NCBI RefSeq assembly: GCF_030272615.1
Contig: NC_081413.1
Coordinates: forward strand, 189,158,169 to 189,222,168
Length of the DNA: 64,000 nucleotides
Reading direction: 5' to 3'
Source of the DNA: Cryptomeria japonica
Lineage: Eukaryota > Streptophyta > Pinopsida > Cupressales > Cupressaceae
Of this stretch, positions 57,794 through 64,000 are shown one piece after another. The position numbers were made by a program, and so were the translations under genes. Position 1 is the stretch's first letter, and each line of letters begins with the position of its first letter. The notes under the pieces are model-generated. The model had not been told where the DNA came from. It worked only from the letters and a program-made list of their open reading frames with translations, and searched no databases.

Positions 57794-60525
57794 TCAAATG
57801 CCACTCTGACCAAATGCCGCACCACCATCACCATCTGCTCCCCCACTAGTCCCTACACCATCTGATCTATCTCTCCGTGGAGGCCCCATCAAACCCCCAC
57901 TAGCTCTTACACCACCTGACACCTCTCTCTGTCATGGACCCATCACAACCCCACTGCTCTGCATCCTCTGAGACCACTCTGACCCGGTCTGCCGCATCTA
58001 GGAATAGCTCAGTGTTTGCTGACTAGCTGGCATCACCTGCTCATATAATCCCCACCAATACTCTATCTCAGCCTGTGCCCGTCCAAACTGTCTCATCACC
58101 TCCCCAATAGGACCCTGTGCTCCTACTCCAACCCGGACTCTCTCCTGCAGCTCCGCTAATCTCTCCACCATACTATCCCTCTCCCACATCACTACAAACA
58201 GCTCCGACTCGTGAAAATAGTTGCACATCTCTCCCTGCAACCTCTGCCTCCAGATCCTCCACCCGTGTCTCGGATGTTGTCAGTCAAGTCTGCAAATGTG
58301 CTAGCATATGATCCCGAAGATCACCACCCCCTGTTGCTCCCTCCCCTCTATCCATCGGTATCTCCCTCTCCATACCTCAACCACCTAATCTAACTCCTCT
58401 CGGCACCAACGGTCCCTGTGATATCCGCAGTGGAAATCCACCTCTCCCTCTCCATTGGACCCGACCACCTAAGCCACCTCCTCCGCCACCTCCACCGCCT
58501 CCACCATCTCTTCCTCGTCCACCTGCACCATCTCCTCCTCCTCGTCCTCCTCCATCACCACCATCCCCCCTCCCTTGTCCACCTATCATCGGTCCTCGAC
58601 CTTCTCCCCTCCTCCGTCTTTGTCCCCTCTCCTCCTCAAAATCAGGAATCGACTCTGCTAGATCTGATATCCGCGAAATCGGATGAGCCGCCATATACTG
58701 CATATACTCCTCCGATACCCCTACATCTACCACCCTTGGTTGTATATCCCATGGCGTCACCTGAAGCATCTGGAACTCTACCAATGCCTGATCATAAGGA
58801 AGTACTGGCCCCCATGCATATCTCTCTCAGACCACTCTGGTGTACTCTCCTGATCCCCTCGGCAATACCTGTTGCCGTCCAAACTGCCTCATCACCCTGC
58901 CCGACACCTGTCTCTCTACATCATAGCATGTCTGCCCAATGAGGAATCGGGTCATGAATACATATGGCATCACCTCTGCATCATCCTCCCAAGACTCGCA
59001 CTCAATGTAGGGTCTCCAAATCACTGCATCCATGTCATCTAACGCCTGCCGCCACCACTCTAGCTTCCCCAGGTGGGGCTGACTCATCATACCACTGTAC
59101 ATGACTATATAAGGCTGGTCAATTGCCTGAAATCTCAGACTCACTGGTTGAGTCATCGGTAAGTGCTCCCATGTCCAAATGTGTAGCAGTGTCACTCCCA
59201 CTGCCAAGGAGCCTCTCCCGTGGTACACTACCTCATGAAACTCCTGATACATGTGCACTAACACACACGGTCCTCAGACAAATCGGGTCCCCTCTGTCAT
59301 CATCTACTCTATAACCTGTGCCCACCCAATGGCCAAACCATGTGATAGTTTATCCGGACACAGTAGCCCTCCCACAATCCCAGACAAAACTGCTAGTAAT
59401 GGCTCGTATAATGCTGCGATATCCTCCCAGGCTATGGAGCCATCATCAATGTACACGTCCTCATCGAAGAATCTCTGCATCGCTAGAGTCCCCCATGATC
59501 TATCATATGTGACCAGCTCACCCCGAATGAGAATATGCAGGATGCGCCACACATCTTCCAGTGTCATCGTCATCTCCCCCTGCGTTAAGTGAAACGTGCA
59601 GGTCTCACTATGCCAGCGCTCTGCCAAGGCTGTAATCAAACCGTGATTCATCCGAATCACGGGCATATACATCACATCATACAACCTAGTCGCTGCAATA
59701 CAATCAATCTCGGCCTTTGTCAGCCCATCCCGTAGCCCCTGTGTAGCCGGATGTCTCTCACGCAACTGTAAGATGCATAGATCCTCCTGCACACGTGCAT
59801 CAATCAATCATCATCAGTTGTTTTGTTTTCAAACTTTCTTAAGTTTAAACCTAGACTATCAACATATACTTTGATCAAGTATCTTCGGGTCTCAACAGGT
59901 AAGAAATCATGACACACCTAGACTTTAACAGACATTTATCCTAATGACCTAAGTCTCATCAGGCTGCTATGGTTCAAAACAACTTTCACTTCACATCCCT
60001 ATCCATCCATCATTGGCATCAGGAGATTTTTGTTCACACAAACTGGGGCATCTATTTTCCTAAACAAAAGCACTATCTTGCAAACAATAGCGCTACTTTC
60101 TAAACAATAGTGCTAATCCCCTAACAAAAGCGCTTAATCAACCCTACAAAAGGGCTCAAATAACAAAAGCGTTACAACAGCTACGCAATAGCGCTACTTA
60201 GCATCAAAAGCGCTCAATTGACCCCTCAATAGCGCTACAAAAACAATAGTGCTCAAATATGCATACAATAGCGCTCATATTTTCAAAAGCGCTTAAACAA
60301 CAACACAATAGTGCCATTGCGGCACAAAAATGCTAATTAATTGGACAACATCGCCAAAACATAGTTTCAACGCTATTGTCCTGACTCAACTTGGACTCAG
60401 CAAAAAATATGTCAAAAATGCATAAAAATTAAAATTTCAAATTTGCGTACCGTTGGTCCGTAGTCCTCTGGCCACTGGAATCGACGGACTCGCTCAAATC
60501 AGTACTCTGCTACTGGTACCAGCAT
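57794..60525 (-). pseudogene. Antisense PMD gene of element 2, two exons
   Basis: Exon 1 (60451-60525) is again exactly 25 codons from ATG to a GT donor (ACG|GTACGC). It shares FERVRR at residues 10-15 with element 1 but has TGA at codon 9. Exon 2 starts at 59786 after GTGTGCAG in the same phase. The PMD core reads ALAERWHSETCTFHLTQGEM followed by TMTLEDVWRIL. After it come a Gly/Arg/Asp-rich run (58430-58630) and a degraded coiled coil. Stops lie at 59304 (TAG, Gln in element 1), 58827 (TGA) and 58377 (TGA), with a frameshift towards the tail. The intron (59787-60450) holds the octamer-like array. Conserved exon length, phase and splice sites support the same model for both elements. Confidence 0.82.
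60065..60345 (-). repeat. Octamer-like array in the PMD intron of element 2
   Basis: About 14 copies of A[AT]AGCGCT or one-base variants, at 60069, 60089, 60109, 60129, 60151, 60168, 60190, 60209, 60231, 60248, 60270, 60288, 60310. Spacing averages 20 bp (17-22), first even and then alternating about 22 and 17-19. The core AGCGCT is palindromic. Position in the intron matches array C of element 1. Confidence 0.85.
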
Positions 60526-60930
60526 CTTGACTGCTGCTCGCTCCTCCAAAATGTCACTATCAGAGCTCTGAATTCACTATGGTCACGGATTCAAATGACC
60601 CTGTTTTCACCCCTTTCTCCCCATATAAACCCTTCGCTGCCACCGTAATTTTCCCTCGCTCACCGCCGTGGTCCTCGTGAACTTCCTGAGTCTCCCATTT
60701 CTCCATTTATCTCCGATTTCTTCTATTTTTCACCCGTATTGCTACATTATTCTCTTCTATCACCTTGCCAATTTTCATTCTTTTTAAGGAGATCGCTCGA
60801 TTTATTTTTCGAAATTTTTCGGCCCATCTCTCGAGGGGGCATACCACCCATTAAATTAACATTTTATGGGGCATTTCTTCACACCTATTTTTTTCTTTCT
60901 TTAAAATGACGCGATAAACCGCATCGTCTC

Positions 60931-60943
60931 AAAGAGGGGCAAA
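60931..60943 (+). other. Polypurine tract of element 2
   Basis: AAAGAGGGGCAAA directly before the 3' LTR, the same as in element 1. Confidence 0.88.
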
Positions 60944-62381
60944 TGTAGTCACATAAATCTGTCTAGTTTAATTAAATGAATATTTACTATTTATTTGATT
61001 AAAAACCCACTAGCCATCGGTTAATTAAATTAATATTTAATTAATTCATCTTCAAACATTCTCCTATTAATTAAATAAATTATTGAATTTATTTTAATTA
61101 ATTCATTAAACCAAAATCACAATCAATTAAATGAATAAATTCTATTTATTCAATTTAATCCCCTTTCCTCTTTTAAATAAATTAAATCAAACATTTATTT
61201 AAATCATTTATCCCCCCCACTTGCATTTTCCTACAAATGCAACTTGCACACATTTATTGAAATAAATTAATTTATTTTAAATAAAAATCCTATTTTCCCT
61301 CACCCAATAAATCCACTTGCATTCCTAAAGCCCCTTCTAGATTCTTCTAACCCCTTCCTAATTAGCTTAATCCATCCCCTAATTATTGTCACATTCCTAA
61401 GCAACTTGGAGTCACTTCTCAAAGACTTCAAAGTCTTTGAAAAGCATTAAATGCTTTGTGTGTTCAACAATTTAACCTCCAAAGTCTTCCAAACTACTTA
61501 TGGCTCTTACATGACCATTAATGGCTCTTACATAACCATTTATGGTTATTTCAACTTGCACTCATGTGTCTCCTCAAGCATTTATTGCTTTGACAATGGT
61601 TATCCCTTTTGCCTTTGCACAAAAGTTTACCCATTGGATAAAAGCTTTATTCTTTGAATAAATAATTTATTCATTCAACTAACCTTGACCTTAACTCTCA
61701 TGTTAACTCTCAGGTCATGTCAAGCATTTAATGCTTATTCCCTCTCCTCTCAACCTATCTCACATTGACACTTGTCATCCTAGGATTGGGTTGAAAGCCT
61801 TCACATGGATTGAATATCATTCAATCCTGACCCTTGTTGAGATTACTCAATCTCAACCATCCATTGCTCCATTTTACCTATAAATAGAGCTCACATTCCT
61901 TATTTTCAAATCCTCAAGCATTTAGCATTCATAGTCATAATCCTGAAAACTTTTATGCATCTAAGATATAGAGAATTTTAGAGAGCATTTAGCATAAATC
62001 ACTAAATATCTTGTCACTTTCATTTAAAATAAATCATTTTAGCATCATAGCATCTAGTATTAGCTTTTTATTCACATTTAGAGCAAATACTTCAAATCTC
62101 AAACCTCCATAAGCATCCATAGTGCAAAAGTTGTTGAGAGCTACACTAGTTTGGAACTTGGAGAGGAGAGGAACAAAAGAGAAGGAGCTAAGAGCATGTT
62201 AGGAGGCATTTGAAGATGCCTCATCATATTTACTTCCTTAGTTAAATATTCCCTCATGCTTTTAGTATCTTTTTTGATATGCCTGTTTAGAATAATATTT
62301 TCTTGCTAACACTAATGTTTTTCCTCTTGTGTGTGTGTTGTCATCGAATAGATATTCTAACCCTCTTTTTGCAGAGCATCA
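60944..62381 (+). repeat. 3' LTR of element 2 (complete)
   Basis: 1438 bp, TGTAGTCACATAAATC...GCAGAGCATCA. The last 113 bp (62269-62381) are absent from the 5' LTR. TATA box near 61879. Confidence 0.9.
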
Positions 62382-62386
62382 CTAAG
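62382..62386. repeat. Target-site duplication CTAAG, right copy (element 2)
   Basis: Exact match to 50004-50008. Confidence 0.9.
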
Positions 62387-63930
62387 CATTGAATTGGACA
62401 ACCTAATTATGGGTACAGTTTACGACACTACAATAGATCTAGGGTTAGTGGTTGGATCTTTAGGGTTTACAAATAGGTCAATATTTAGCACACACAATGC
62501 TTGTTTATGCATTGAGATTGATCTCTCAAAAGTCCTTTCAATAGAAATTTCACTAAAGGTAGGAAATAGACGATGAAAGCAACTTATATCTATTATGAAA
62601 AAATTGTGTTCAGGTTCAAAAAATGTTTTTCAACAAACCATGGTACCTCTCAGTGTAATAAGATACAAGTTGTTGTGTAGGATGATGCTGCCCCAAATAG
62701 TCGTCTCACTTGGTAGGAGGGGTTTGAACCCCACCATTATGTCATTTCTCCTATTGAGAAAGATGTTTATGTTTTTTCATATACACTTTAGGGAAAAGAT
62801 CCCCTCATAAGCTCACCCCCTCATATAGAAGTGTAAGATCATTCTCCGGGGAACAAGACAAAAATGAGTCCAAATGGTGCTATCACAGAGGATTCCACAA
62901 TCATGTTGGATGAAGAAGATTTATTGTCTAATTAAACACTGCAATCTCAATCAACTCATCGGATACTCCAGTTGTGGGTAATGATTGTGGAACTTTAAAT
63001 GGGAAAAACATCAAAGAAGTATCTACCTCCATTGAGACAGAACAAAAGTGGACGAAAGTGAAGAAAAAGAAAACTCCTGGACAACTAAACTAAAGATTTC
63101 GATAAGATCTTCAAAGAAAGGAGATTAGTTAAATATGGGAATGAGTGTTTCTTGTCCTCCGTGTTTAGCTTGTAGATTAAGATAATAGTTGTCTCTTTGC
63201 ACCTTTGTTGTAGGGATTGCAGCTCACTAATATGTGGTCAGATGAATTCTAGTGTGATCCTATTAGAGGGTTGTTGCGAATAATTATTTTTTTCTTCTCA
63301 AATTGAGAGTGGATCCCTTGTCCACAACTTACAAAAAAAAATAATATAAATTGTAATTATCTTAATTAGAAAAAATAAATATTAAAATAAAAAACCCTTT
63401 TAAAAAAAATTGTCATAGCATTTTCATATTAAATGTAAAGAAATGAATTCTTAATTCATTTGTCCCTATGTGTGTGTAATTCAACTATGTGCAATTAGTT
63501 ATGTATAAAATAAAAAACCTATCAAATATTTGTAATTTGTATTGCACAACTAAAAATATTACTACATAGAAAAGGACAAGTTTTGAATGTTTCATGATAT
63601 TGAGGTGTATTTACTACGAAGTCTTTTAGGTCTTATTTCCACACAACTTGGGCAATGAAGGCATATCAAATGAGGTATATGGAGAAACCATGATTATTTT
63701 AATCAAAGGAGAATAGATCAATGGACCAAACACATTTAATCATCTTGCTTCGATTTTGTGAACTATGATCTAAAAAAATAGCTCATCCCTCTCAAATAAT
63801 AAATGCCTTTAGATTTAATGATTAGTATATATATCCTTACAAAATTTCTATAAAATATGCTATGTATTTTTTTCAAGACATCTTTTTTATAAATAATTTA
63901 TCACATATTATTATTTATTGTTATTATTAC
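62387..63930. other. Intergenic or old repeat sequence right of element 2
   Basis: No intact gene. Around 62860-63090 the plus strand reads short peptides ending in QKWTKVKKKKTPGQ, in style like a LINE ORF1 remnant, but this is weak. The rest is AT-rich. Part of it may continue the element C LTR interrupted by element 2. Confidence 0.35.
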
Positions 63931-64000
63931 TGTAGTCACATAAATCTGTCTAGCTTAATTAAATAAATATTCGCTATTTATTTGATTAAAAATCCACTAG
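63931..64000 (+). repeat. Start of another LTR of the element 2 family
   Basis: TGTAGTCACATAAATCTGTC and the following 50 bp match the LTR start of element 2 with a few substitutions. It is cut by the window end, so whether it is a solo LTR or a whole element cannot be told. Confidence 0.85.

Larger units (their letters stand above)
50009..62381 (+). mobile_element. Element 2: gag-less Tat-type element with antisense PMD gene
   Basis: Related to element 1 (RT, integrase, PMD gene and polypurine tract) but with a different LTR family. A deletion fuses the 5' LTR at about 51337 to the region just upstream of RT, removing about 113 bp of LTR, the PBS, leader, gag and protease. The perfect TSD shows that the outer ends are original. 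LTR differences number about 20 in 1.3 kb by eye, so it is older than element 1. It cannot prime reverse transcription. Confidence 0.92.

Noticed and set aside
58117-59592. Plus-strand ORFs rich in Leu, His and Ser
   Set aside because: Shadows of the antisense PMD gene of element 2.
62690-62745. tRNA- or SINE-like B box (GGGGTTTGAACCCC)
   Set aside because: Only a short palindrome; no A box at the right distance and no cloverleaf could be drawn.

Overview
The window is plant nuclear DNA, most likely from a large, repeat-rich genome such as a conifer or other gymnosperm. That is an inference from nested LTR retrotransposons, slow decay and AT-rich intergenic sequence; no marker gene fixes the species. 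Only one intact host gene is visible: a three-exon L-type lectin receptor kinase on the minus strand (28643-34108). A decayed paralogue of its kinase exon lies at the left edge (1-1151, plus strand). Almost everything else is transposon, and most boundaries can be set from target-site duplications (TSDs).

Layout. (1) 1-1151 LecRK pseudogene. (2) 1882-2709 plus 21376-22192: the two halves of a C-rich, LTR-like element (TSD GTTAT), split by (3) element 1, 2710-21370. Element 1 is a plus-strand Ty3/gypsy element of Tat type with 1.5-kb LTRs, TSD CAACT, a gag-protease ORF, a broken RT-RNaseH-second RNaseH-integrase, and on the opposite strand a spliced plant-mobile-domain (PMD) gene. (4) 23568-25261 and 25710-27164: two solo LTRs. 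(5) 28643-34108 LecRK gene. (6) 34781-36797: minus-strand gag-protease remnant (element C), whose LTR (36798-37257 and 49033-about 50003) was split by (7) element B, 37258-49032, a minus-strand chromovirus with 3.1-kb LTRs. (8) Element 2, 50009-62381 (TSD CTAAG), a relative of element 1 that has lost its PBS, gag and protease but keeps pol remnants and the antisense PMD gene. (9) 63931-64000: the first 70 bp of another LTR of the element 2 family, cut by the window end.

Two observations stand out. First, just downstream of its primer-binding site, element B carries a small ORF that begins MVRTKQTARKS. This is the histone H3 tail (K4-K9-S10 region) with a single Ala-to-Val change. It is followed by a Lys/Pro-rich linker and, after one frameshift, an acidic repeat with regularly spaced tyrosines. 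It looks like a histone-tail mimic carried by a chromodomain retrotransposon. Second, element 1 carries about 70 copies of the octamer TAGCGC[GA]T, mostly at exactly 21-bp spacing. They lie between promoter and ORF of both of its transcription units, always in the direction of transcription: in the sense leader on the plus strand, and in the first intron of the antisense PMD gene on the minus strand. Element 2 has a diverged array in the same intron.

Most premature stops that can be compared with a relative are C-to-T or G-to-A changes, as expected for methylated, silenced sequence.
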